A DNA stretch of 6,407 nt from an uncultured Mucispirillum sp. GTDB taxonomy: Bacteria; Chrysiogenota; Deferribacteres; Deferribacterales; Mucispirillaceae. The position numbers were made by a program, and so were the translations under genes. The stretch lies in NCBI GenBank assembly GCA_945929285.1, contig CAMEOC010000063.1, forward strand, positions 1 to 6,407, written 5' to 3'. The notes below the pieces were generated by a model that did not search any database, was not told the origin of the DNA, and was given only the letters and a program-made list of their open reading frames with translations. Of this stretch, positions 1-6,276 are shown piece after piece (within the stretch, counting starts at the first letter, position 1; every line of letters begins with the position of its first letter).

Positions 1-108
1 AGTGAAATAAAAACATATATATCATTATTTAAAGATAAAAAAACTCAGTGTATAGAATCAGAACTTTTTATGACAAAAGTTATTTTCTTAAGAGATTTTA
101 GAGAGTAA
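1..108 (+). CDS. C-terminal fragment of an unidentified protein
   Basis: Frame 1 is open from the window edge to a TAA at 106-108 and gives 35 residues, ending ...FMTKVIFLRDFRE. It sits only 13 bases upstream of the ntrY start, on the same strand, so it is probably the preceding gene of the ntrYX operon. The piece is mixed charged and hydrophobic, with no recognisable motif, no membrane segment and no cysteine pattern beyond a single Cys. In several proteobacteria the gene before ntrY encodes a DUF4390 protein or the rRNA methyltransferase RsmB. I could not match this tail to either, so no function is assigned. That it is coding is supported by its position and the open frame, but the fragment is short. 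Confidence 0.6.
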   Translation, partial: SEIKTYISLFKDKKTQCIESELFMTKVIFLRDFRE

Positions 109-121
109 TAATATAAGCAAT

Positions 122-2290
122 ATGAGATTTTTAAATAATATAAAAAATAGTATTATAAATTTTTTACGCTTTTTAACATCATCTAGTACAGATGCAAAAA
201 TTAATTTGCGTAAATATGTAATTTATTTTTTAATAGTAATATTTTTTAATATTTTAGTTGGTAAAAACATTACCCATATGGGTTTTCCATGGTATTCCAA
301 TGTTTCTATGTTTTTACTGCTGAATATTAATATTATACTTGTTATTGTTTTATTATTATTAATATTTAGAAATTTAGTTAAAATATTATCAGAGCAAAGA
401 AGCTCTTTAAAAATTAGGCTTTTAATATTTTCTTTAGCGGTTACCATTTTACCTGTATCTATTATTTTTATATACTCAAGCAAGCTTCTAAGTGATGGTA
501 TAAGTAAATGGTATAACAGGCAGGCAGACAGTATAGTGTATAAAGCTTCTGTTTTTATTGATGATTACAGGGTGTATGAACAAAAACAGCTGCATAATTA
601 TATTTCTTATTTTAGCAGGTATTTAGATGACAATAAGCTTTATAATGAAGATAAAATATTAAATTATTCAAATGATATTTGCAGGTATGTATATACAGAT
701 ATATTAGGAGATATACTTGTTTTTGAAAAAAATGGTGAGATAATTTTAAAATGTAATAATTATGGCAATAATTACCTTATAGAAAAGCTTTTAAAACATA
801 AGGTTGAGTTATTAAAAGATAAGTATGTATATGGTTATGAAGATATAGGCAGAGGCATACACTGGGGCGGAAGCTACACCCAAAATGGTAATATAAGCGG
901 TGGTTTTTTAATCATGCAGCAAACTTCTCAAAATATATATAATGGGTTAAGTGGTATGCAGGAAGAATTAAATATGTATAACCAAAACTTATATTATGCT
1001 AACCCTATTAAAAATTCTAGTATATTACAGCTTTTACAAATTTCATTGCTTTTACTTTTTTCTTCTATCTGGATAAGTATGCTTTTTGCAAGAAGTATTA
1101 CAAAACCTATTGAAGAACTTGCAAAAGCCAGTAGAAAAATATCTGCCGGTAACTTTGATATTATTGCAAAAGAATATAATGTTGGAGAAATTGGTGATTT
1201 AGTTACAGCCTTTAACAGCATGTCTACTAAATTAAAGGAATATACCACAGAGCTTTCTTCAAAAAATATAGTTTTATCTGAAATGTTTGAGCAAATATCA
1301 AGGGATAATACATATATTGATGCCATATTTAAAAATGTAGATTCTTCTATTATACTTTTATCTAATAAGTTACAGATTTTAAAATTAAACATTAAAGCAG
1401 ATTTATTTATAAGTAAATATTCAGCAGTATATGAAAACACTATATTGGAAAAAGTGAAAGAATTTATGACCTGCCAAAAAAATGAGCAGGTGGAAAATAT
1501 AGAGGTTACAGATAAAGGAAATAATAAATTATTTGTTATGAATTTATCTAAAATAATACTTAGGGAAGAAGAACAGGTGCTTGTGCTTTTAGGTGATGTT
1601 ACAGATGTGGTAGATGCTCAAAAAGTAGCCCTGTGGAAAGATATTGCAACCCGTATAGCCCATGAAGTGAAAAACCCGCTTACACCTATAAAATTAATGG
1701 CAGAGCGTGTTAAAAGAAAAGCCTCTAAAATGAACGATGCAGCTTCCAGCAAAGTTATTAATGAAAGTATGAATATTATTATTACAGAATCCGATAATTT
1801 AAAGGAATTAATAGAAGAATTTAATATGTTTGCAAGGCTTCCAAAAGCAGATAAATATATTATAAATTTACTTTCTTTAATAAATGATACCATATCAATT
1901 TATAAAGAAACATATCAAAATATTGAATTTATTATAAACTGCCCTGCAGATTTGGAAATTTTTTGTGACAGGCTGCAAATTAGGCGCGTAATACAAAATA
2001 TTGTTTCTAATGCCATATATATAATAGGGCAGGATAATGGTATAATAAATATTGAAGTATTAGAAATAAATGGTAATATAGAAATATTAATTAAAGATAA
2101 TGGAAAAGGTATAGAAGAAAATGATATATCAAAACTATTTAAGCCATACTTTAGTAAACGCCAAGGTGGAACAGGGCTTGGGCTTGCTATTGTTAAGAAA
2201 ATAATAGAAGAACATTCTGGCACTATATCAGCAGGAAATAATGAAACTGGTGGTGCTTATTTTAAAATTTTATTACCCCGGGGTATATAA
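122..2290 (+). CDS. ntrY: NtrY-type membrane sensor histidine kinase
   Basis: This is a 722-residue sensor kinase, within the usual NtrY size range, predicted to autophosphorylate in response to an envelope or cytoplasmic signal and pass phosphate to the adjacent NtrX. Order of parts: three membrane segments at about 31-48, 61-83 and 97-119; an extracytoplasmic domain at about 124-298 with Cys187 and Cys211; a fourth membrane segment at about 301-323; HAMP (ARSITKPIEELAKAS onward) at about 323-375; a diverged PAS-like region at about 395-495; a HisKA domain with phospho-acceptor His514 in RIAHEVKNPL; and an HATPase_c domain. The HATPase_c domain shows an N box (Asn626/Asn630), DNGKGI at 659-664, an F box at KPYF and a glycine-rich lid GGTGLGLA at 682-689. 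All kinase boxes are intact. The three-plus-one TM layout with HAMP-PAS is the NtrY architecture, and the NtrX partner supports it. The start is chosen because the next Met (residue 53) would lose TM1. The Shine-Dalgarno is weak, with GAGAG 16 bases upstream. The signal is unknown; in other bacteria NtrYX has been linked to nitrogen, redox and envelope responses. Confidence 0.9.
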   Translation: MRFLNNIKNSIINFLRFLTSSSTDAKINLRKYVIYFLIVIFFNILVGKNITHMGFPWYSNVSMFLLLNINIILVIVLLLLIFRNLVKILSEQRSSLKIRLLIFSLAVTILPVSIIFIYSSKLLSDGISKWYNRQADSIVYKASVFIDDYRVYEQKQLHNYISYFSRYLDDNKLYNEDKILNYSNDICRYVYTDILGDILVFEKNGEIILKCNNYGNNYLIEKLLKHKVELLKDKYVYGYEDIGRGIHWGGSYTQNGNISGGFLIMQQTSQNIYNGLSGMQEELNMYNQNLYYANPIKNSSILQLLQISLLLLFSSIWISMLFARSITKPIEELAKASRKISAGNFDIIAKEYNVGEIGDLVTAFNSMSTKLKEYTTELSSKNIVLSEMFEQISRDNTYIDAIFKNVDSSIILLSNKLQILKLNIKADLFISKYSAVYENTILEKVKEFMTCQKNEQVENIEVTDKGNNKLFVMNLSKIILREEEQVLVLLGDVTDVVDAQKVALWKDIATRIAHEVKNPLTPIKLMAERVKRKASKMNDAASSKVINESMNIIITESDNLKELIEEFNMFARLPKADKYIINLLSLINDTISIYKETYQNIEFIINCPADLEIFCDRLQIRRVIQNIVSNAIYIIGQDNGIINIEVLEINGNIEILIKDNGKGIEENDISKLFKPYFSKRQGGTGLGLAIVKKIIEEHSGTISAGNNETGGAYFKILLPRGI
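2275..2284 (+). promoter_or_regulatory. ntrX ribosome binding site inside a GC-only palindrome core
   Basis: ACCCCGGGGT is a perfect 10-base palindrome in otherwise AT-rich DNA, at the end of ntrY. Its right half GGGGT (2280-2284) can pair with the anti-Shine-Dalgarno ACCUC using one G-U wobble and lies 5 bases before the ntrX ATG at 2290. It encodes Leu-Pro-Arg-Gly of NtrY, so the palindrome may be incidental. It is the only plausible RBS for ntrX. Confidence 0.5.
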
Positions 2291-3654
2291 TGAAAATATT
2301 AATTATTGATGATGAAAAAAATATTTGCTCTGCTATAAAAGGTATATTAGAAGACGAAGACTACGAATGCGATTACAGCTTAAATTATGCTGATGGCTAT
2401 AAAAAACTGCAGGAAAGTAAGTATGATGTATTATTTTTAGATATATGGCTTCCTGATATTGATGGTGTAGAAGGCTTAAAAGAAGTTAAACGCCATTTTC
2501 CTGAAACAGAAGTTATTATGATTAGCGGTCATGGCACAATTGAAACAGCTGTGGATACTATTCGATATGGAGCTTATGATTTTCTTGAAAAGCCTTTATC
2601 CATTGAAAGGATAGTGATGATTGTTAAGCATTTAGATGATAAAATGACACTTATGCAGGATTTACGCAGCACCAAATATAAAAATATTAAAAAGTATGAT
2701 TTAATAGGTGTAAGCGATGCTATATGCAGGTTAAAGGAAAAAATAGAGCGTATTGCATCTATGAACTCATGGGTATTAATAACTGGAGAAAATGGAACGG
2801 GAAAAGAACATGTGGCAAGGCTTATACATATGCTTGGTAAACGAAACCAAAAACCATTTGTGGAAATAAACTGCTCTGCTGTGCCTACTGAATTAATAGA
2901 AAGTGAGCTTTTTGGCTCTGAAAAAGGTGCTTATACCGGCTCTGTAAAAAGAAAAATAGGTAAGTTTGAGCTGGCAAATGAAGGGGTATTATTTTTAGAT
3001 GAAATAGGTGATATGGGCCTTATGATGCAGGCAAAGCTTTTACGTGTTTTAGAAACAGGTGAGTTTTCCAGGCTTGGTGGTAACGATGTAATAAAATCAG
3101 ACTTTCGCTTAATTTCTGCTACTAATAAAGATTTACAAATGGAAATAGAATCCAATAGATTTCGTTCAGACCTTTTTTATAGAATAAATGTTATACCAAT
3201 AGAAGTGCCGCCACTTAGAAAGCGTAAAGATGATATACCACTGCTTGTAAATCACTTTATAAATGAAACTGTTGCCATAAACGGTCTGCCTGAAAAAACA
3301 GTAACTAATGAGCTTATGGATATATTTATCAATTATGAATGGCCTGGTAATGTAAGGCAGTTAAAAAATATTGTAGAACGAATGGTTGTTTTATCAGAAG
3401 ATGATGTTTTAGATGTAAAAGATGCACCAAATATCCTGCTTTCTGGTAATGATAGCCTTGAAATTGATATGGGTACTGATATATACAGCCCATCATTAAA
3501 AGAAGCAAGAGATGAGTTTGAGAAAAACTTTATATTAAAAGCTCTGCAGTCTACAAACTGGAATATTGCTCAAACTGCAAGAGTATTAGATATGGAAAGA
3601 ACTTACTTATATAGAAAAATAAAATCTTACGACCTTGAAAAATATAAAAAATAG
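2290..3654 (+). CDS. ntrX: NtrX-type sigma-54-dependent response regulator
   Basis: This 454-residue protein is predicted to be the cytoplasmic partner of NtrY: an AAA+ activator that opens sigma-54 promoters once phosphorylated. The receiver domain (1-120) has the acidic pocket Asp7/Asp8, phospho-acceptor Asp51, Ser79 and Lys101. The AAA+ domain (about 138-370) has Walker A GENGTGKE at 166-173, a sigma-54 contact loop GAYTGS at 213-218, Walker B LFLDEI at 234-239, sensor I in ISATNKD, arginine-finger region FRSDLFYRINVIP at 291-303 and sensor II in WPGNVRQL at 351-358. A Fis-type helix-turn-helix ends the protein (about 424-447: WNIAQTARVLDMERTYLYRK); the MERTYLYRK tail is typical of NtrX rather than NtrC. 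The loop differs from the consensus GAFTGA by F to Y, which is common, and by the final A to S, which is less common. The ATG shares one base with the ntrY stop (TAATG), so translation is probably coupled. Target genes cannot be read from this window. The subfamily name NtrX rests on architecture and the NtrY neighbour. Confidence 0.9.
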   Translation: MKILIIDDEKNICSAIKGILEDEDYECDYSLNYADGYKKLQESKYDVLFLDIWLPDIDGVEGLKEVKRHFPETEVIMISGHGTIETAVDTIRYGAYDFLEKPLSIERIVMIVKHLDDKMTLMQDLRSTKYKNIKKYDLIGVSDAICRLKEKIERIASMNSWVLITGENGTGKEHVARLIHMLGKRNQKPFVEINCSAVPTELIESELFGSEKGAYTGSVKRKIGKFELANEGVLFLDEIGDMGLMMQAKLLRVLETGEFSRLGGNDVIKSDFRLISATNKDLQMEIESNRFRSDLFYRINVIPIEVPPLRKRKDDIPLLVNHFINETVAINGLPEKTVTNELMDIFINYEWPGNVRQLKNIVERMVVLSEDDVLDVKDAPNILLSGNDSLEIDMGTDIYSPSLKEARDEFEKNFILKALQSTNWNIAQTARVLDMERTYLYRKIKSYDLEKYKK

Positions 3655-3683
3655 TTGCAATTTACAGAAGATTATAGTATAAA
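3655..3683 (+). promoter_or_regulatory. Probable sigma-70-type promoter of lexA-dinB
   Basis: TTGCAA (3655-3660, 4 of 6 matches to the -35 consensus) and TATAAA (3678-3683, 5 of 6 to the -10) are separated by 17 bases, the optimal spacing. Transcription would start at about 3690, just ahead of the LexA operator, which is where a repressor site would be expected. The promoter begins directly after the ntrX stop codon, allowing lexA-dinB to be expressed independently of ntrYX. In such AT-rich DNA, -10-like sequences arise by chance; the support comes from spacing and the operator position. Confidence 0.55.
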
Positions 3684-3688
3684 TGTTC
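3677..3688 (+). promoter_or_regulatory. Possible second, imperfect LexA box over the -10
   Basis: GTATAAATGTTC matches the perfect box GAACAAATGTTC 16 bases downstream at 10 of 12 positions, with its right half AAATGTTC identical. It overlaps the predicted -10 TATAAA (3678-3683). If bound, it would block RNA polymerase directly. The left half is degenerate, so this may be only a half-site, or chance. Confidence 0.35.
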
Positions 3689-3692
3689 TATT

Positions 3693-3704
3693 GAACAAAT
3701 GTTC
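3693..3704 (+). promoter_or_regulatory. LexA operator (SOS box), Gram-positive type
   Basis: GAACAAATGTTC fits the Bacillus-type consensus GAAC-R-N-R-Y-GTTC exactly. It ends 10 bases before the lexA ATG and lies just downstream of the predicted transcription start. LexA normally represses its own gene through such a site, so autoregulation is the straightforward reading. The gene immediately downstream encodes a LexA whose recognition-helix region (SSPSTVKAMLDRLE) resembles that of Bacillus LexA, consistent with this operator type. Confidence 0.85.
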
Positions 3705-3710
3705 GGGGTG
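3705..3710 (+). promoter_or_regulatory. lexA ribosome binding site
   Basis: GGGGTG lies 4 bases before the ATG at 3715 and can pair with the anti-Shine-Dalgarno with one G-U wobble. It resembles the GGGGT ahead of ntrX. It supports the ATG at 3715 over the in-frame TTG at 3655, which coincides with the predicted -35 element and would place the SOS operator inside coding sequence. Confidence 0.65.
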
Positions 3711-3714
3711 TATT

Positions 3715-4329
3715 ATGACAAATAAGCAAGAGCGTTTATTACAGTTTATACTTGATTTTCATAAAGATAATGGCTATTCACCATCTATTCGTGAAATAGC
3801 AAAAGGTATGGGGGTTAGCTCACCCTCTACTGTAAAAGCTATGCTTGACAGGCTGGAGGCTCAAGGGGTATTAAATAAATCATCTGGTGTAGCTCGTTCT
3901 TTATCCCCTATTAGTCAGGAACAGGAAGATTTAGGTATTCCTGTTATAGGTAGAATTGTGGCAGGCACTCCTGTTATGGCAGAAGAAAATATTGAAGGCT
4001 ATATTCCTGTTAAAGAGTTTCTTAAAAATTCCAATGGTGGTTTTTTCTTAATTGTAGATGGGTATAGTATGAAAGATAAAGGCATACTTCCTGGAGATTA
4101 TGTTTTTATACAGCCTTGTAAAGAAATAAGCAATGGTCAGATAGGTGCTTTTCGCTTAAATGGTGAAGTTACTTTAAAAACATTTAAAAAGACAAATGAA
4201 GGTATATTCTTACTTCCTGCCAATGAAGATTTTGAGCCAATACCTGTTAATGAAGATGATACTTTTGAAGTTATAGGCAGGTATGTTATGCTTTTAAGGC
4301 TTCGTGAGCAGGGTTATAAATTTATGTAG
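3715..4329 (+). CDS. lexA: LexA, SOS-response repressor and self-cleaving protease
   Basis: With the ATG at 3715 the product is 204 residues, close to E. coli LexA (202). An in-frame TTG at 3655 would add 20 residues, but those codons contain the promoter and operator and do not resemble a LexA N-terminus. The N-terminal winged helix-turn-helix spans about 1-65 (GYSPSIREIAKGMGVSSPSTV). A short linker leads to the peptidase S24 domain. The self-cleavage bond is Ala83-Gly84 in RIVAGTPV, the catalytic Ser is Ser118 in GYSMKDKGI and the general-base Lys is Lys155 in GEVTLKTF; all required residues are present. Role: represses SOS genes until RecA filaments formed on damaged DNA stimulate self-cleavage. 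It is followed 15 bases later by dinB, forming a two-gene SOS unit. The predicted operator directly upstream indicates autoregulation. Confidence 0.96.
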   Translation: MTNKQERLLQFILDFHKDNGYSPSIREIAKGMGVSSPSTVKAMLDRLEAQGVLNKSSGVARSLSPISQEQEDLGIPVIGRIVAGTPVMAEENIEGYIPVKEFLKNSNGGFFLIVDGYSMKDKGILPGDYVFIQPCKEISNGQIGAFRLNGEVTLKTFKKTNEGIFLLPANEDFEPIPVNEDDTFEVIGRYVMLLRLREQGYKFM

Positions 4330-4344
4330 GTATTATAATAAAAT

Positions 4345-5394
4345 ATGGCACACCGTATTATGTGTATAGATATGGATGCTTTTTATGTTTCAGTGGAGCA
4401 GTCTTTTAAACCATATTTAAAAAAACGCCCCTTAGCAGTAGGCGGTAAAAGTGAAAGGGGTGTTATATGCACTTGTTCTTATGAGGCACGAAAATATGGG
4501 GTTCATTCAGGTATGAGTGGGGTTGTTGCTAAAGACTTATGCCCAGAGCTTTTATTTTTGCCTGTAAATATCCAAAAGTATAGTAAAGTTTCAAAAAATA
4601 TTTTTTCATTGCTTTCTAAAATGATTCCAAAGTTAGTGGTTTCTTCCATTGATGAAGCCTATGCAGATATTACAGATATTAATATGGATACAAACCAGCT
4701 TATAAAAAAAATAAAATATGTTATTAAAAAATATTTTGATATAACATGCACCATAGGGGTTGGTCCTAATAAAATGACTGCTAAAATGGCAACTAGTGTA
4801 AATAAACCTAATGGATATTATATTGTGGAAGATAATACTGCCATATCTTTTATGGATTCTTTTCCTCTTGCAAAAATATGGGGAGTAGGTGCAAGTACTT
4901 TAAATAAACTTGCAGAATATGGTATATTTTCAGTTCAGGAAATAAGAGATTATGGTGTAGAAAATTTAGAAAATATATTGGGTATATATGGTAAAAAACT
5001 ATATAATGGTGTAAGCGGTATTTATGAAGAAGATGAGGAAGTTAAACTTGCTAATAAATCTATAAGTAAAGCTACCACTTTTGAATATGATATTTCTTCT
5101 AAACAAGAGCTTTTTGAATATTTATATACTTTATCAGAAAAAATATCGCATAAATTAATAGATAATCTATATGTGGGAAAAGTAATTACATTAACATTAA
5201 AAACTTATGATTTTGAAAATAAAACTTATAGAAAAACCATGGATAAATATTTTTTCTCAAAAGATGATATTTTTAATTTTGCAAAACTGCTTTTTAAAGA
5301 ACATAATGCAGGTAGAGTGCCATTAAGGTTAATAGGGGTAGGGGTGGCAGGTTTGCAGCAGGTGGATGCATCATACTATAATTTTAATATTTAA
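4345..5394 (+). CDS. dinB: DNA polymerase IV (Y-family translesion polymerase)
   Basis: This 349-residue protein is about the length of E. coli Pol IV (351). It copies past damaged template bases without proofreading. Metal-binding residues are Asp9 in CIDMDAFY and Asp103-Glu104 in SSIDEAYADIT. Tyr14 occupies the steric-gate position that excludes ribonucleotides. The palm and thumb show GVGPNKMTAKMATSVNKPNG (about 138-157) and a helix-hairpin-helix region GVGASTLNKLAEYGI (about 180-194). KSISKATTF at 238-246 opens the little-finger domain, which ends with RLIGVGVAGL at 328-337. The tail LQQVDASYYNFNI lacks the usual QLxLF-like beta-clamp motif. dinB starts 15 bases after the lexA stop with only a weak TAGG (4327-4330) as RBS and no SOS box of its own, so it is probably co-transcribed with lexA and induced by DNA damage. 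Confidence 0.96.
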   Translation: MAHRIMCIDMDAFYVSVEQSFKPYLKKRPLAVGGKSERGVICTCSYEARKYGVHSGMSGVVAKDLCPELLFLPVNIQKYSKVSKNIFSLLSKMIPKLVVSSIDEAYADITDINMDTNQLIKKIKYVIKKYFDITCTIGVGPNKMTAKMATSVNKPNGYYIVEDNTAISFMDSFPLAKIWGVGASTLNKLAEYGIFSVQEIRDYGVENLENILGIYGKKLYNGVSGIYEEDEEVKLANKSISKATTFEYDISSKQELFEYLYTLSEKISHKLIDNLYVGKVITLTLKTYDFENKTYRKTMDKYFFSKDDIFNFAKLLFKEHNAGRVPLRLIGVGVAGLQQVDASYYNFNI

Positions 5395-5397
5395 AAA

Positions 5398-6276
5398 TTA
5401 CCAGCTATAAGCTATTCCTAAATTAATTATAAGGTTATTAATAAATTTTGTTTCAAGTAATAGATTATAGTGTTTATAAAGTTGCAGCTCAAAACCCAGC
5501 ACCATATTAATATTTTTTTCATATTTTTCTTCATATATAAAATCTGTCTTTATACTTTGCTCTGGTATATTTATGTATAAGTATTTTTCTGGTATATTAA
5601 TTATAGTGCTTTCTTTTATGTAATTGCCACTGTAAAATGAAGTATAATCCATGCCTATGTATGAATTTAATTTTATATTTTTATTTATTTCATAATAAAG
5701 CCCTGTAAGCAAAGCAAAATTTAATGTATAAAATATGTTTTCATAGTTTGATGAGGCAGAAACACCAACAGCTGTAATTAACTCTATATGTGGTATAAAT
5801 TTTTTATATTTATATTCATAAGTTAGTTCTATACCAGTTAAAAAAGTATGTTCTTCATTATTTATTTTCGCCCTGTCATTATAATCTTTAAATAATAAAA
5901 AATAATCATCTTTTAATACGGTATAATCTATTATTGTTTGTGTTTTTTTATAGTTATAGTTTACAAAAAGCTTAACAGGTGGCATAACCTGCACTTGAAA
6001 ATCTAAATTAACCCCGTTTGATATTTTATTTATATAGTTACTTTTTATATTTATATTATAACCTTTATACAATAAATTTTCCTGCTGTATTTCATTAATA
6101 GTAAAATTATTGTTATTGCTATAATAAGTATAATATAAACTTAAAGAGTACTTGTTTTTCTTTATATAACCAAATTTATAAAACAAATTGTCAATATTTT
6201 TTGAGTTTGCACATATTACTAAACTTTGAAGTATTATTAAGATTAAAGTATATTTTAATAAATATGTTTTAACCAT
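5398..6276 (-). CDS. Predicted outer-membrane beta-barrel protein, function unknown
   Basis: This is a 292-residue protein with an N-terminal signal peptide: Lys3/Lys8, a hydrophobic core at about 9-21, and likely cleavage after Ala23 or close by. The Cys22 context (SLVIC) does not fit a lipobox. The mature part is rich in Tyr, Asn, Ile and Lys. It shows repeated alternating polar/hydrophobic stretches about 8-12 residues long separated by turns (for example YSLSLYYTYY, VKLFVNYNYKK, FLTGIELTYEYKYK, LNFALLTGLYYEI, MVLGFELQLYK), and it ends IINLGIAYSW. A terminal aromatic residue on a last amphipathic strand is the usual recognition signal for outer-membrane barrel insertion. I do not recognise a family. 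The ATG overlaps the larE stop by one base (TAATG in the gene's sense). A good AGGA lies 7 bases upstream within larE, so it is co-translated with larE. Its stop is 3 bases from the convergent dinB stop. A porin, an adhesin-like barrel or a structural OMP are all possible. Confidence 0.75.
   Translation of the reverse strand: MVKTYLLKYTLILIILQSLVICANSKNIDNLFYKFGYIKKNKYSLSLYYTYYSNNNNFTINEIQQENLLYKGYNINIKSNYINKISNGVNLDFQVQVMPPVKLFVNYNYKKTQTIIDYTVLKDDYFLLFKDYNDRAKINNEEHTFLTGIELTYEYKYKKFIPHIELITAVGVSASSNYENIFYTLNFALLTGLYYEINKNIKLNSYIGMDYTSFYSGNYIKESTIINIPEKYLYINIPEQSIKTDFIYEEKYEKNINMVLGFELQLYKHYNLLLETKFINNLIINLGIAYSW

Noticed and set aside
994..1440. 148-codon open frame on the - strand inside ntrY
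   Set aside because: It is antisense to the HAMP and PAS-like region of a clearly coding kinase. Its hydrophobic, Ser/Ile-rich product is what reversed AT-rich coding sequence gives. There is no family motif.
1618..2223. Two further - strand open frames opposite the NtrY kinase domain
   Set aside because: The + strand carries intact HisKA and HATPase boxes here. The antisense products have no recognisable domains.
2931..3155. 74-codon - strand open frame within ntrX
   Set aside because: It lies opposite the AAA+ Walker B and sensor I region. It is short, with no motif.
3655..3714. In-frame 20-codon N-terminal extension of LexA from TTG at 3655
   Set aside because: The TTG coincides with a -35 element and the extension contains the -10 and the SOS operator. 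It has no resemblance to LexA N-termini, and the ATG at 3715 has its own RBS and gives the usual length.
4066..4074. Unusual GYSM around the LexA catalytic Ser instead of GDSM
   Set aside because: The residue before the Ser varies in active LexA proteins (E. coli has GMSMKDIGI), so Tyr there is not evidence of an altered enzyme.
5379..5400. Palindromic TAATTTT/AAAATTA between dinB and the convergent gene as a two-way terminator
   Set aside because: The 7-base stem has no G-C pair, and self-complementary A/T stretches are frequent in this composition. It is too weak to call a terminator without transcript data.
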